NCBI GenBank assembly: GCA_037039685.1
Contig: JAWNGF010000005.1
Location: 558,001 to 622,000, forward strand
DNA: 64,000 nt
DNA from: Ceratobasidium sp. AG-K
Taxonomy: Eukaryota > Basidiomycota > Agaricomycetes > Cantharellales > Ceratobasidiaceae
Reading direction: 5' to 3'
Shown: positions 37,060 through 49,500 of the stretch, one piece after another
How positions within the stretch are numbered: position 1 is the first letter of the stretch
Layout of the letters: each line of letters begins with the position of its first letter
Made by a program: the position numbers and the translations under genes
The notes under the pieces: model-generated
What the model was told of the DNA's origin: nothing
The model's database searches: none
Seen by the model: only the letters and a program-made list of their open reading frames with translations

Positions 37060-37124
37060 GACGAAAACAGCGTCATGGCGCCAACCTGGTCACCACATCT
37101 GTTGATGGAGCGTGCATATATAAG
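37060..37124 (+). promoter_or_regulatory. HHE2 promoter: conserved 21-bp block plus TATA box
   Basis: GAAAACAGCGTCATGGCG within 37,060-37,080 is followed, 40 bases after its GCGTCAT core, by TATATAAG (37,117-37,124), 57 nt before the ATG. The same block (GAAAACTGCGTCATTGCG) with the same 40-base spacing to a TATA box precedes HHE3. GCGTCAT contains the TGACG half-site recognised by many bZIP factors. This looks like a shared regulatory input. Confidence 0.65.
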
Positions 37125-37180
37125 TCAACCGATAGCTCCCTCTACCCCCATCATATCTGCTTGCATATTACAGCTCCACA

Positions 37181-38105
37181 ATGCTATCTCGACTAGTCCG
37201 CTCTCCCTTGTTAGCTCAAACTGCAGCACGAAGTGGTATAGGGATTGCTAGCCGACGGTCAATATATGCGTCGGGGGTGCTAAGGCAAAAGGCGTTGGAT
37301 TATTATGATGAGATTATGGTGAGGCTAATGACCACGGTTTAACTTTGTTCATCGTAAAACTAAAAGCTTCAACTTGGAGGTTGATCATAACAACTTTCGC
37401 GACTTGCATAGTCGTTTTGTTGCCGCATACAAGCGCCGCGACGAGGGTGAAATGACCAAGATCTCGAACACCCTAATCCGCGAGGCCGCCCTTCACTCGG
37501 ATGGCGAGGTCCGTTTATGACACCTTGTCTCATCGAGGTGACCATGCAAATTACTAACAGCATTTGGTTAGGAACTCTCTATTTACAGGACTCTCGACCA
37601 GAAGGGTCTTCACGATTGCGCTGAGAAAGATCGAGAGGACCATCAGATGGTTAAACAAGCTTTGAAACACGTGGACTCGAATAGTATTTCATCCTTGGGA
37701 ATTGAGGAATACGCCAACGCCGTTGAGCGCGCGTGTCAACTTTTGTTCAAACATGCGGAGGTGAGTCTGGTTGATCCCTTTTGCGGAAACAGACGTCAAT
37801 TTTCGATGAATTTCAGGAAGAAGAGCACGATCACTACAAGAAGCTATCCGCAGCTCTTACCCCTGAGGAAAAGGCAAGTCTGGCTAGAGACTTCCTCAAA
37901 GCCCGTAAGCAAGCGCCAAGTCGGCCCCATCCATCAGCTCCTCAGCACGGTGGTGCCAGCCAGAAGTTGGCTGGAGGAATGGGTGAGCCTGATTTACATT
38001 GAATGACCCACTCATAATAACTTATTCGTAGCGAAACCCATGGACGCCGCTGTGAATGCGATGCGGGACCATGTCCCGCTCAAGCACGCCCATGCAGACG
38101 CCTAA
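37181..38105 (+). CDS. Hemerythrin-like HHE-domain protein, copy 2, probable mitochondrial form
   Basis: About 230 residues, five exons. The first exon encodes MLSRLVRSPLLAQTAARSG followed by IASRRSIYASGVLRQ, an Arg/Ser/Ala-rich, acid-free leader typical of mitochondrial import. It leads into KALDYYDEIM. Then VDHNNFRDLHSRF, REAALHSDGE, GLHDCAEKDREDH and LLFKHAEEEEHDHYKKL give the HHE helices. The usual first His of the second motif (VHEAALH in copy 1) is Arg here (IREAALH). It ends DHVPLKHAHADA, TAA 38,103. Intron positions are the same as in copies 1 and 3, and it is closest to copy 3. Confidence 0.88.
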
Positions 38106-38898
38106 CTGACCGCCTCGTCTGCTGCGTTGAACTCTTGTGTTACTATCCCCTGTATCGAGCCTGTGATTTTATCTTCCAGAATGAGACTGGACAGCTCTTA
38201 CCCTCCACGGGACGAACTACAATGCATATGCGTCGCAATGTCCACGCAGTCAAATCCCTAATAAATCCCAAACAAATTTCTCATCAGACCACAGCAGAGT
38301 TGTGAGTGAGCTCTAGGTTAGGTCCATTTGCTTCAGAGACACCCACCGATCCTCATGGTTGCATTCACTGCTAATAATGACAATGTCATCTCGTTCCCTG
38401 TGTGATGTTCGTCAGGAGTCTGTTATCGCTGCCAACAGCTATGGGGAAACATAAATTTATCATGCACTGAAGCTATTGGATACTCATTGCTTATCTGGTG
38501 GCGAAAATGTCATGTAGTGAACCTTCGCATCGACATTAGTGAATACTAGGGAATATGCGCCCGCGCCGCAGCCTGCGGAGACGCACAGTCGATAATTGGT
38601 CGCAGCGGGCAGGCTCCTTTTGCTCGTAAATGGAGATTAAGTATTGCACGCTCTCTAATTTCGCGTGCGACCATACACGCACGTCTCATCCCTGTCTATT
38701 CTGTCTTCTCCTTGCAGGCACATTAGCAAAAGTGGAGAACTAATTCGGTCTAAAACGACCCAAGATTAGCTGACCCATGGCAAACTCAGCTAATAAGGGT
38801 CCTACTCAATTGTGGCATGGCTTCTATTAGCCCTTTTTGTCATGCCCCCGCTAACCTTGGGCGGATTAGCACGGATTAGCCTGCCGCCTTTTTCTGAT
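38106..38898. other. Spacer downstream of HHE2
   Basis: About 790 bp between the HHE2 stop and the inverted repeat. It ends with clustered TTAGC/GATTAGC words (38,760-38,880). No gene seen. Confidence 0.45.
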
Positions 38899-39797
38899 GT
38901 ACTAGGCCATTCCAAAGGTTTGGAAACACGTGACCACTTCGGGCGATATTTTGTGCGTGTCCTGGGACTCACGGGCCATAGGCTATATGTACCAGACAGA
39001 AGGGGGTGTATATAGAATAAAGAGCTTCTTTTCCTATATGTGCCAAATCCTTGTAATAAAATCGCCACTCCTTGGCGAGTTTTGTGGCATACAGTCGGGA
39101 GGGTTGCCACCATGGTCTTATGGGTGTACAGGAGCAACGGCATAAGCTGGGAGCATACTCACTAGCTGAGCAGATATAATACATCCAAATGCAAATCATA
39201 TGTGCTTTTTACATGGCTTTTATTTGTGCAGGACTAAGGTAAGTCCCCCACTAGTTTGGTCCATGATTCTGCATTGAGAGAATTTGGGAATCATAAGCAC
39301 CAGAACGAAATAGATGAGTATTTAAAGCTATAATCATTGTTACATAGGCCCAAAAAGCCTTCAAATTTCGCTTTGGCGCCTTTTGAGACCTCATTTACTT
39401 AATTGAGGGCAGCAGTTGGTTGTGGGGGAGGTGCTTCTATCGATGACATTGCAGGTATCTTGGTCATACATTGGCGGAACTCGTGGAAACGCGCCAGAAA
39501 GATGAATTTGGATGTATTATATCTGCTCAGCTAGTGAGTATGCTCCCAGCTTATGCCGTTGCTCCTGTACACCCATAAGACCATGGTGGCAACCCTCCCG
39601 ACTGTATGCCACAAAACTCGCCAAGGAGTGGCGATTTTATTACAAGGATTTGGCACATATAGGAAAAGAAGCTCTTTATTCTATATACACCCCCTTCTGT
39701 CTGGTACATATAGCCTATGGCCCGTGAGTCCCAGGACACGCACAAAATATCGCCCGAAGTGGTCACGTGTTTCCAAACCTTTGGAATGGCCTAGTAC
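38899..39797. repeat. Perfect 292-bp inverted repeat with 315-bp spacer
   Basis: The left arm 38,899-39,190 and right arm 39,506-39,797 appear to be exact reverse complements end to end (GTACTAGGCCATTCC... and ...GGAATGGCCTAGTAC). The spacer is 39,191-39,505. Each arm contains an open stretch (MPLLLYTHKTMVATLPTV...) and a TATATAG word, but no known protein. No clear target duplication flanks it (CTGAT left, CGCCA right). It could be a foldback transposon, a recent inverted duplication, or a source of hairpin RNA. It separates HHE copies 2 and 3. Confidence 0.88.
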
Positions 39798-40352
39798 CGC
39801 CAGGATTAGGCACTAGCAATCGACTCCCGAGTTGTTCTCTCGTCTCGAGGCCCCGGTTCCCTAACTTGCTGAGTTTGCTCCGATACCCCCAACTTGCACC
39901 GCTTCCAAGCGGTATCCGTTATCCTTCGTTTGCGTATACGCATATATGTACTTCTCTTACAACCCGTTGCTTCTGTTATACGTGCTTTACATTGTCCCCA
40001 CTCTTGAAATACGCCAGGTTAAGCGGTTCACGGTGCGAGCGCTGGCGCCGAAGCCCAAGAGTTGAAACAACCGAATGGTCAGATGGTCTCATGACTGCCC
40101 GCAACCCCCAGAAGATAAGTCACTTCGATCACGAGGTCTGATGAGCCCCACAAGCCCTCCCGTTTTATGTAGCGATAGTATCAGAAACTATTGCCATTGG
40201 CCGTCTTGCAGTGAGATCTACCATCAGGCCACTCCTTCTGTAACGGCCGTAATACAGGCGTACAGTCTTGTAAGTCCACAGGTCAACCGCGACCCTTCGA
40301 TTGGCTAGGCTGGTCTACGTGGCGAGGATCCGCAGGATGCGTCGGAGAATGC
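39798..40352. other. Spacer upstream of HHE3
   Basis: About 550 bp without a recognisable gene or repeat. It leads into the HHE3 promoter block. Confidence 0.45.
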
Positions 40353-40417
40353 GATGAAAACTGCGTCATTGCGGCAGTCCAATTACCAAATACATCGCTG
40401 TCTAGCGGGTATAAATC
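40353..40417 (+). promoter_or_regulatory. HHE3 promoter: conserved 21-bp block plus TATA box
   Basis: The block at 40,353-40,373 matches the HHE2 block at 18 of 21 positions. TATAAATC at 40,410-40,417 lies 40 bases after its GCGTCAT core and 48 nt before the ATG. Confidence 0.65.
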
Positions 40418-40465
40418 AATCAAACGATCCTCCCATCATACCAACCCGTGTCTGTTCCCTTAACC

Positions 40466-41386
40466 ATGCTCTCACAGCTTGCTCGCTCGCCCTTGTTTTC
40501 TCAAACTATAACTCGCAACGGTGTCGTCGCTGTTGGTCGTCGATCGGTGCACGCATCGTCTGTGTTGGGGCAAAAGGCGTTGGACTATTATGATGAGATA
40601 ATGGTGAGGTTGTATCTCACTCCCGGAATCCTGTTTGTTGCAACACCGGTACTTCAACTTCTAGGTCGATCATAACAACTTTCGCGACCTGCATGGTCGT
40701 TTTATCGCCGCATACAACCGCCGTGATGAGGGTGAAATGACCAAGATTTCGAACACCCTAGTCCGCGAGGCTGCCCTTCATTCTGATGGCGAGGTCGGGC
40801 GCGGTACCTCGAGTTACTTCATGAGCTGATACCATTTGACACAGGAGCTTTCCGTTTATAGGACTCTTGAAAAAAAAGGCCTTCACGACTGCGCTGAAAA
40901 GGATCGGGAGGGCCACCAACTAGTAAAACAAGCATTGAAATATGTTGAATCCCACAGTATCATGTCCCTGGGAATCGAGGACTACGCCAACGCCGTCAAG
41001 CGTGCCTGTCAACTCCTCCTTAAACATGCAGAGGTGAGCCTAGCTGATTGGCGACGTGCGAAAAATTATGACCATAGCATCCTGTTCAGGAGGAGGAACG
41101 GGATCACTTCAAGAAGCTGTCGGCCATTCTCACTGCGGATGAGAAGTCGGCTCTAGCCAGAGATTTCCTGAAAGCACGGAAACAAGCACCAGGTCGACCG
41201 CACCCATCAGCTCCTCAACACGGCGGTGCTAGTCAGAAGTTTGCTGGCGCAATGGGTGCGTTTGTCATTGGCTCAGTACCAAACGTCCATTCATGTGGAT
41301 TTGCTGTAGCGAAACCCTTTGACGCTGCAATTAATGCGACCCGACTCCACACCCCGCTCAAACACACCCATCCAGATGCCTACTAA
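40466..41386 (+). CDS. Hemerythrin-like HHE-domain protein, copy 3, probable mitochondrial form
   Basis: About 230 residues, five exons with the same splice positions as copies 1 and 2. The leader is MLSQLARSPLFSQTITRNG then GRRSVHASSVLGQ, again mitochondrial in type. HHE motifs: VDHNNFRDLHGRF, REAALHSDGE, GLHDCAEKDREGH (the Glu before His in DREEH of copy 1 is Gly here) and LLLKHAEEEERDHFKKL. The tail is PGRPHPSAPQHGG, and the stop is TAA 41,384. Changes at likely metal ligands (Arg for His, Gly for Glu) suggest altered metal binding. Promoter shared in design with copy 2. Confidence 0.88.
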
Positions 41387-41618
41387 CCTCAGCCTCACTG
41401 AAGCACCATGACCCGACCAAAAGAAATCAAATTGGGGTCTTGTATTTCTTTTAGCTATCTATCAGAGTGACGGCGACTAGGAACATGGGTTTCAACAAAC
41501 AATGATGCATTCGGAGCTTGTTGGGTCTGATGAAACTGGCTCTGTGCAGTACCATGTATTTATAGCAGTTTGGATCGTTTACGTAATATACATTTCATTC
41601 AAATGTCGTTCCCGAGAT

Positions 41619-44600
41619 TTAAGCAGCCAACCCCCTAACAACTTCCTTGCTGGACGACAAGACAATCGTGGGTGTGAGTTCTAGGTTGGCCACTTTGGCT
41701 CCAGCGGCATCTATGATTCGGCGTTAATGGGAATTGCGGTTCAATCCTGTTACGAGAACGTACCAAGTGACCAAAGTGTTATAAGCACGTCGTTTTCTCC
41801 ACGATGGTTCAGGATTCCCTCGGGGATCTGACACCAACAATATTAGGAACGCATATAATAATCGGAGATCAGAACCACTCACAGGATATACGGTCTGAGG
41901 GCCAAAGTTCGAAGTGAACCTACGCAAGATCGGTCAATGCCGTTTTCAACACCCAGAAACTGGCGCTTACCGCCCGAACTGCCAGCCGTTGACATATAAC
42001 ATCACTCGATAGTTGCTCGTAGGCGTACGCTCAAATTTGAATGCCACGGGCACATCCGTTGACTTGTCGATGTTGAGGGAGAACTTGGTCTTGTACGCCT
42101 TAATTCCGGCCTTGTTAATTCCCGCAAACGGCGTGCAAGCCGCGTCTGACTTGCTCGAGTTCCAGGCCGAGGTGAACTTATACTTGGGATAGATTGCTCC
42201 GATACGTTCGACATAGAGGCCACCCTGGTTCAACGGTCCGCGGATGATATCAGTATTGGCTTCGCCATCGACATTGCCAGTGAGTTTCCAGGATGAGAAG
42301 TCGCCGCCGCCAATAAGCTCGTAGCCGCGAATACCGCGTGGTGCCTAGTCACGAAGTCAATATCGACCCAAACTAGGATCTAATTGAGCCTACCTTGAAT
42401 TCATCTTGAGAATTCCAATCTTCATCCAAGCCCATGTTATCAATGACGACGGTTACAACATTTTCAGTGCCTACAACACCGGCCGGGAATGTATATGTGG
42501 CGTTCACGAGGTCGATGCCACCCGCCGAGTCGCTGCCCGATCGACCTTGACCAGAGCCGAGGAAGACACCATTAAGGAAAGCGCTAAAGCCGAAGTTGTA
42601 GCCCCTAGCCAAATCTTTAGCACGGGTTGAAGAACTCGTGAGCAAACACTCACCCTTGAACAGAGAGTCTGACGCCCGTAGCGCTGCTTGAGAAGTGACC
42701 ACGGTACAACAGATTGCCTGTTCAACCTTGAGCGCAGATCAATAAGCTCAAAATCGTACTCACCCTGATGGTACCCATACTCATCCGAGTACAACATCAT
42801 CTTGCCTCCGAGAGGCTGGTACCTGGCCGGTCGAGCAGTCGTAGTCCTGTTCGCAGTCACCCACTTGGAATCGTCAAATCCAAGGGCAACTTCTGGCAAC
42901 GAGTCGGTACACCTCCACTCCAAAGTCTTCAAGTTCGGCAACTTGGGTGTGAGATCCTTGACGGCGATGCTCCCCTTGAGTGTTCCCGTGGAAGTCTTGG
43001 ACACCTTGACATTCTTGCCGTTGAACGTGACACTCTTCACAGCGGCGGGAGCGAGAACCTCCAGTTCTGTAGTTGCGCTGTTCGCCAGATCACCGGAAAT
43101 AGCCAGCGTCGAACCCTTGATTGTTGCGTTTCGCACAAGATATGGGCCAAAGACCAAAACACTCCCGGTGCGTGGGCTGAGATCGTATTTGCCGTTTCCA
43201 CTTGTGCCACTGACGCGGGGCTGCCAGATGCGGGGTGCGAGCCAAGTCTTGTCCGCAAGCCAGACTGAAGTCTTTCCCACTGTGACACGGGTCAGACCCG
43301 CGGCCGGTGCCGGGCCGGAAATGGCAGCGGTGCCGTTGGCGAGAGTAGCGGTGATCGACGAGGTGGCTCCGGAGACGGTGGGCTTGGCGGTCGAGTTGGT
43401 GGGTACAACGGTTTGAGTAGTTTGGTTGGAGGTATAGAGCACAACGTGGTCTTCTCCGTCGAGGGTGGTCCATGTAGCAACCTATACACCTATTAGTATT
43501 ATTCAAATACTGAGCAATTGTCACGCACCTCAGCGGTAGTGTACCGTAACGAGCTTTTCCCGAATGGATATTCACTCACTATGATCTTGCTCTCTCGACC
43601 CTGAAGCGCGAGCCCATTAAGCGTGACGGCCCCGACTGTGGTATTAACCTTCAAACTAAACTCGACACGAGCTGTGTTTGCGTTCGTGGTTTGACGGACG
43701 ACGTATAAATTTTGCCCGGCAAGAGTGGCGAGGTGAGTAGTAAAAATCTGGTTGGATGAGGAGAGCGAGGTTCCTGTGCTGATCCGTCCTGCAAGGTGAT
43801 AGTGCGGTGTGGCATGCAAAAAAAAGCCCTGGAGCTTGAGTTCCGAGTACTTGACTGTGAGTGAGCGGTCCTCGGATATTGCCTGAAACCCCATGTCAGA
43901 TGAATTCTCCCCTTCACCTTGGCAGAGCATGACTTACTGCACCATAATCATACCTATCCTGAAGTCAGCTTTCACTAATCGAACAACAGAGTTATCAACG
44001 CTCACGAAGTGTAAACAGTTGGCGTAGCCAGGTTACCCCAGTTGGTTCCCCCATAACTTTCCTCGGAATTAGCTCTCGCTAGGCCAACACATCGTAATTA
44101 CGTACGTCATGTAAATATTCTGCAGATACACTCCTGCTGCGTAGGCGTTTTTGTAGAAGACATTCGCAAACTATAGCTCTCATTATTAGCCAACTTGCTA
44201 ACCGAAGGAGCTCGCAATCTACTCACCTGCTCGTTGATGAGGTTGTAGCAAGCGCCATAACCGGGTCCGTTCCTGTACAAGTTGAAAATGTTTAATAACT
44301 CGGAGGAAGCGGCGGATAAGATGCATACCATGGATCGAACGCTCCACCTTGGTACTCTGCGGGGCCCAACCCACATCAGTCGCACGAACCGTCAACAGAT
44401 CCACGGATCAGAACCATCAAGTCCAGGCCGGTGATCGACCAACCAACAGCCGATCGTGAAACGAATCCGCCGGGTCGCAAAGAGTAATCCCAAAGAGCAA
44501 CCAGAAATGACACGATAGCAATCAATTGCTGTTTCTATACTCAAGAGTCACTTCACGTACCGCCAAGGTACAGTGGCTCTGCCGGGTTCCACTTCTGGTG

Positions 44601-45822
44601 GTTGGCGTCCAGAGCAGAATCAACTTCTTTCCAGCTAAAATTATATTAGCGTGAAGTCCTAGGCACCTGCAACAAACTTGCTTACACCTCTGGGTGCGAA
44701 CAATCAAATCCAAGGGGGTAACCGTCCCAGCCGTACAAGTCAACCTTGGCCTCGCCTGATGCATATTGTCCGGCAGAACGCCAGTCGTTGTGCGTGCTGC
44801 AGCCCCATGTGTGTTCGAGTAATGATCCCGCAAACAAGATGAATGTGCTCACATAGGCACCTTGGTAATTCCGTTCTCCCTCATAACTTCAATGATCCAT
44901 TTCATGTGATCAGTATGACCATACGTATACTGGTTCTACAAGCCAAACGTCAACACTTGCCTGCGCCCACCTTGATATCCAGCTCACCGAAGGATCACTC
45001 ATGCTAAACTCGTTCTCGCTCTGAACCAAAATCACAGGACCAGCAGGGTACTGGTACGGTGCTGTGTATTTTGATACCTCGGTAATCCAGGGCTTCCAAG
45101 CAGCAGTAAAGTCAGAGCCGTTTGAACGGGCTGCATCGGCCAGGGTGGCGATCCACCCAGGGAAGCCGCCAGCAGATGTTTCGGCGTTGATGTAGCTGCA
45201 GGATGTTAGTAACCAGAATGATCCAATTTTAGTGGGCTTACGGGCCAGGTCGGACAATGACCAGAATTCCGACGCTTTGAGCGACGTCCAAAAACTGCGT
45301 AACCGAGCGGTGTCCCTCAAAGTTGAGGGTTCCACGCTTCCCCTCGGTAATACCCCAGTGTAAGTAAATGGAGACGGCATTGAATCCAGCCGCCTGCGCA
45401 ATTTTAATGAGAGGGATTCGAAGGTTCGGCGAACTCAGCAACACGTACCTTCATCTTCTCGAGGACATCGCGCCAAAGCGGGATGGATGGCAGTCGCCAA
45501 GGATGGAACTCCCCACTAGGCAACCCGTTAATATGTGACCTAAAGACGACCAATGAAGACAAACCTAAAGACCATGATGCGTTTTCCATCTAGCAAAATC
45601 GAGTGCTGGTCTAAGGTGACTGCAGCAGATGAATTTCCAGCATAGAAACCGGGCGAGCCGGGGGATGGAACGTATCTGTTCGCACATCAGTTGTATTCAG
45701 CTTTCGACATGTTGAACTTACTTTTGGGACAGGTCAACATTGGATTGCCGAGCAACGATCTCTCCCAAAGCGGGAAGACCGAGCAAGGACCCAACTCCTA
45801 GCAAAGTCGAGGAAAGCTTCAT
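41619..45822 (-). CDS. Secreted GH35 beta-galactosidase, copy 1
   Basis: It hydrolyses terminal beta-galactosides outside the cell. The start ATG 45,822 gives MKLSSTLLGVGSLLGLPALG, a signal peptide. The (beta/alpha)8 domain includes MVFRxxSGEFHPWRLPSIPLW, AGFNAVSIYLHWG and LVIVRPGPYINAE. The acid/base Glu is in VILVQSENEF (about 45,020) and the nucleophile Glu in EYQGGAFDPW (about 44,345). The later beta domains include VNGWQFGRFTSNFGPQTVYP, and the end is VVRGLAA at TAA 41,619. Many introns of about 50 nt interrupt the gene, so the exact exon list is not given. Length fits the roughly 1,000-residue LacA family. An in-frame upstream ATG at 45,912 would put a membrane-anchor-like segment before the signal and is less likely. 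Confidence 0.9.
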
Positions 45823-46549
45823 GCCGACAAGCCAAAGCAAAACCACACCAAAAATCACCCCCACACGCGGTCTTAAGTAGGTTCGAGCCGGTGGCTTCTC
45901 TTTAGACCACATGGTATTGAACTGGAATGTGGACGGGAATTGTCAGGCTTCCTTGTGCGGCGAATTCAACTTTAGAGGCTCTCAGCCCCGTCGTGGTCTC
46001 CATTTGGGGTATGAGAACGTTGATTGGCGCCCGGCGCTCACTGGATGACCTCATCAGAAGGCAGATGTCGGGCGACTGAGGTATATTTGGATGCTTCTAC
46101 GGCTTGGTCAGGCCATGGAGACTGTTCGGACTTGGCTAGTTCGGTATTTTTCTCGCCGAAGCTGCCAGTTCAATGCGGCTCCCGGCATCTGAGAGCACAC
46201 CGTTTGGCTTGGCTAGTGTATTCCCCGCCGGTTTCACTGGTTCTATTCAAGATATGCCCATGTTCACTCCGGTTGGTAGAACGCATCCAAACCTGAGCCT
46301 TCTCCTTCAATAAATCTATGCTCCCGACCGCTGTATACCGTAGCCATCGGGATGCATAACCATACTAGCTATTACAACGCCTTGGATTCATTACCTTTGG
46401 CTGCTTACCAAGTCACCCATCATCGCTACTCCCGACAAAAAGTAGTGCCAAGTAATATCAGTCACTTGAATTCCAGCTACCATCACATCAACATCTTCAG
46501 GGTACGTTTAAGCAACCATTCAATAACCTCGTGAGCCGTATGTCTGCAG
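45823..46549. other. Spacer between the two beta-galactosidase genes
   Basis: About 730 bp: the promoter of copy 1 (minus strand) and the downstream region of copy 2. No further gene seen. Confidence 0.5.
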
Positions 46550-49500
46550 TCAGGCAGCCAGTTCCCTGACAACCTCTTTGCCCGACTGTAACACAACCGA
46601 TGAGATCAGCGCCAGTCCAGCAATTTGGGCGCCTTTTGCATCTATGTGCCAACCCGGATCAGTACCCGAGCACGGGCAGGCGCGCTAGAAAACGTACCCA
46701 AGGACCAGACGGTTATGAGGACGTCATTTTCCCCTCGGTGATTCAGAATACCCTCGGGGACCTAGTATTGTGGAAATTAGATACGCGCATATAATCCCTC
46801 CAGAGGCACTCACGGGGAACGTGGTCTGCGGTCCATAGTTTGATGTAAAACTAGTCGAATCCCGTTATCACCACGATCCCCGTCACCCCAAACAATCACT
46901 CACCGACCAAACTGCCAGCCATTTACATATAACATGGCTCGGTAATTACTTGATGGTGTACGAGTAAATTTGAATGATAGTGTTAAATCCGTCGTCTCCT
47001 CTGCGTTGAGCGAGAATGTCGTCTTGTATGCCGTGATTCCCGCCTTGGTAAGCCCTACAAATGGAGTGCACGACGAGTCTGTCAAACTTGAATTCCAGGC
47101 GCTCGTGAAGTTGAAATTTGGATAAATCGCTCCAATGCGCTCGACATACAGTCCTCCCTGGTTAAGTGGACCTCGAATAATGTCCTTGGTTTCTTCTCCA
47201 TCAACGTTCCCAATCAGCTTCCAGGAGGTAAAATCGCTACCTCCTAGAAGTTCGTACCCTCTGATACCCCGAGGTGCCTGTGAATGCGCCGAGGTGTTAT
47301 TTGTAGCCAAACCCTACTGGAAAATAACTAGCCTTGGACTTGCCCTCCCATTTTCTTCATCTATGCCCGTGTTATCTACCACGACGGTTATAACGTTTTC
47401 GGCCCCGACTACGCCCACGGGGAACGTATAAGTCGCTTCCACAGTGTCGCTACTCGACTGGCCAGAGCCAAGGAACACGCCGTTGAGGAACACGCTGAAT
47501 CCAAAGTAAGAGCCTCTGAAGAATTGTCAGCGTACACCCAATATGATCTAAGCCAGCCCTACCCTTGCACAACGAGCCTCACCCCGGTGGCCTGACCTGA
47601 GAACTTGCCACGATAGACAGTATTACCTAGCCGTCTGGTCAACTGGATGCAGAACTTATATTAGTGATCGCTCTCACCTTGATGATAGCCGTACTCGTCT
47701 GCATACAGCATCAACTTTCCTCCGAGTGGCTGGAACCTAGCTGGACGGGTTGTAGTAGTTTTGTTTGCTTCCACCCAAGTGGAGTCATCAAAGCCGAGTG
47801 CTATTTCAGGAAGCGAGTCCGAGCATCGCCATTCGAGACTCTTCAAGTCGGGGAGTTTGGGCTTCAAGTCCTGGACCTTGATACTTCCTTTGAGTGTCCC
47901 AGTAGCAGTTTTTGACAGCTCCACATTCTTGCCGTTCCAGGTAACGCTTTTCACGCTGGACGGAGCAAGAACTTCCAAATCGGTGCTCGCATCACTATTC
48001 AAGTCGCCAACGATAGCAAGGGTCGATCCACTGATGGTTGCATTTCGTACGAGGTATGGACCAAAGACCAAAACACTCCCAGTGCGTGGGCTGAGATCGT
48101 ATTTGCCATTTCCGCTGGTACCACTGACGCGAGGCTGCCAAATGCGAGGGGCCAGCCAACTTTTGTTTGCCAGCCATACTGAGCTTTTGCCCACCGTGAC
48201 GCGGGTTAGGCCGGATGATGGGGCGGAACCCGAGATGGAGGCCACGCCATTGGACAAGGAAGCAGAAAGAGACGATACAGATCCCGAGATGATTGGTTTG
48301 GTGCGAGACGTAGTGGGGATCACGGTTCGAGTCGTTTGATTCGAGGCATATAGTACGATGTGATCTTCCCCATCAAGCGTGAGCCAAGTTGCAACCTTCT
48401 CGTCGTCAGCCCCGCGAATTGCAATAAAAGATAATTACCCACGCACCTCGGCGGTAGTATATCGAACCACGCTCTTTCCAAATGGATATTCAGTCACGAA
48501 AATCTTACTATCCCGGCCGTCCAACGCCAACCCGGAAAGAGTAACACTCCCAGTCGCGGTTTTGACGTCTAATGTAAACTCGACGCGGGCAGTATTTGCG
48601 TTAGTGGTCTGTCGCACGATGTAGAAGCGTTGGCCAGCATCGGTCGCAAGATGGGTGGTAAAGATCTTGGAGGATGAAGCGAGCTCGATACCGGTGCTAA
48701 TTCGGCCTGCGACATGATAGTGGGGTGTGGCGTGGAGGAAGAGCCCGTGAAGTTTGATTTCGTGGAATTTGGGAGTGAGTGCACGGTCTTCCGAAATGGC
48801 CTAGCAGAGCATACAATCCGAAAGAAGGCTGTCCGTGAAAGACTAGTACTGACCGCTCCCCAATCATATCTACCGCCAAATTCAGCTCGCGAATCCGCTG
48901 CATTCAAGTTCGGATACTCACGACGTATACACGATGGGAGCAGCCAGGTTCCCCCAATTCGTCCCCCCATAACTATATATTCCCGATTAGCCGGGTATAA
49001 CGGGCCGCAAAGAAAAACAAACGCACATCATATAGAGCGACTGCAAGGACGTTCCAGCCGCATAATTGTTCTTGTAAATAACGCTAGCGAACTAAGTTCA
49101 TGATTAGCAAACGGGAAAGGCTGATCCAAGTTATTTACCTGTTCGTTGAGCAGCTTATAACAAGACTCGTAGCCCGGTCCGTTCCTGCAAGTTACTTCCT
49201 TAGAGCCTCAACTAGGCAGAGTGAGAAGGACTGACCATCCATCGAGTGCCCCACCCTGGTACTCTGCAAACGACAGGTATATTAGAGTTGTCGCAGATCG
49301 ATCAGGGTGCCGATCAATCGAAATTACCAAGGCGGTCCAGATGAGTACTTGGATACTACAGTGGGGAACACCACTCACCAGCCAGATACAACGGCTCGGC
49401 TGGGTTCAGCCTTTGGTGATCAAGATCGAGGGATGCGTCCAACTCCTTCCACCTATATCCAAGTTAGAGACATCAAGAGACGTCCAAAACCAACACCTAC

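Noticed and set aside
38802..39143. 113-codon frame in the inverted-repeat arm, also present in the other arm, as a possible gene
   Set aside because: It is duplicated only because the arm is duplicated. Its C-terminus differs outside the arm, and no motif or start context supports coding.
42768..43416. Plus-strand open frames of 166-204 codons opposite beta-galactosidase copy 1 (also at 47,761)
   Set aside because: They mirror the GH35 coding strand. Matching antisense openness in both copies simply follows from the conserved sense protein.
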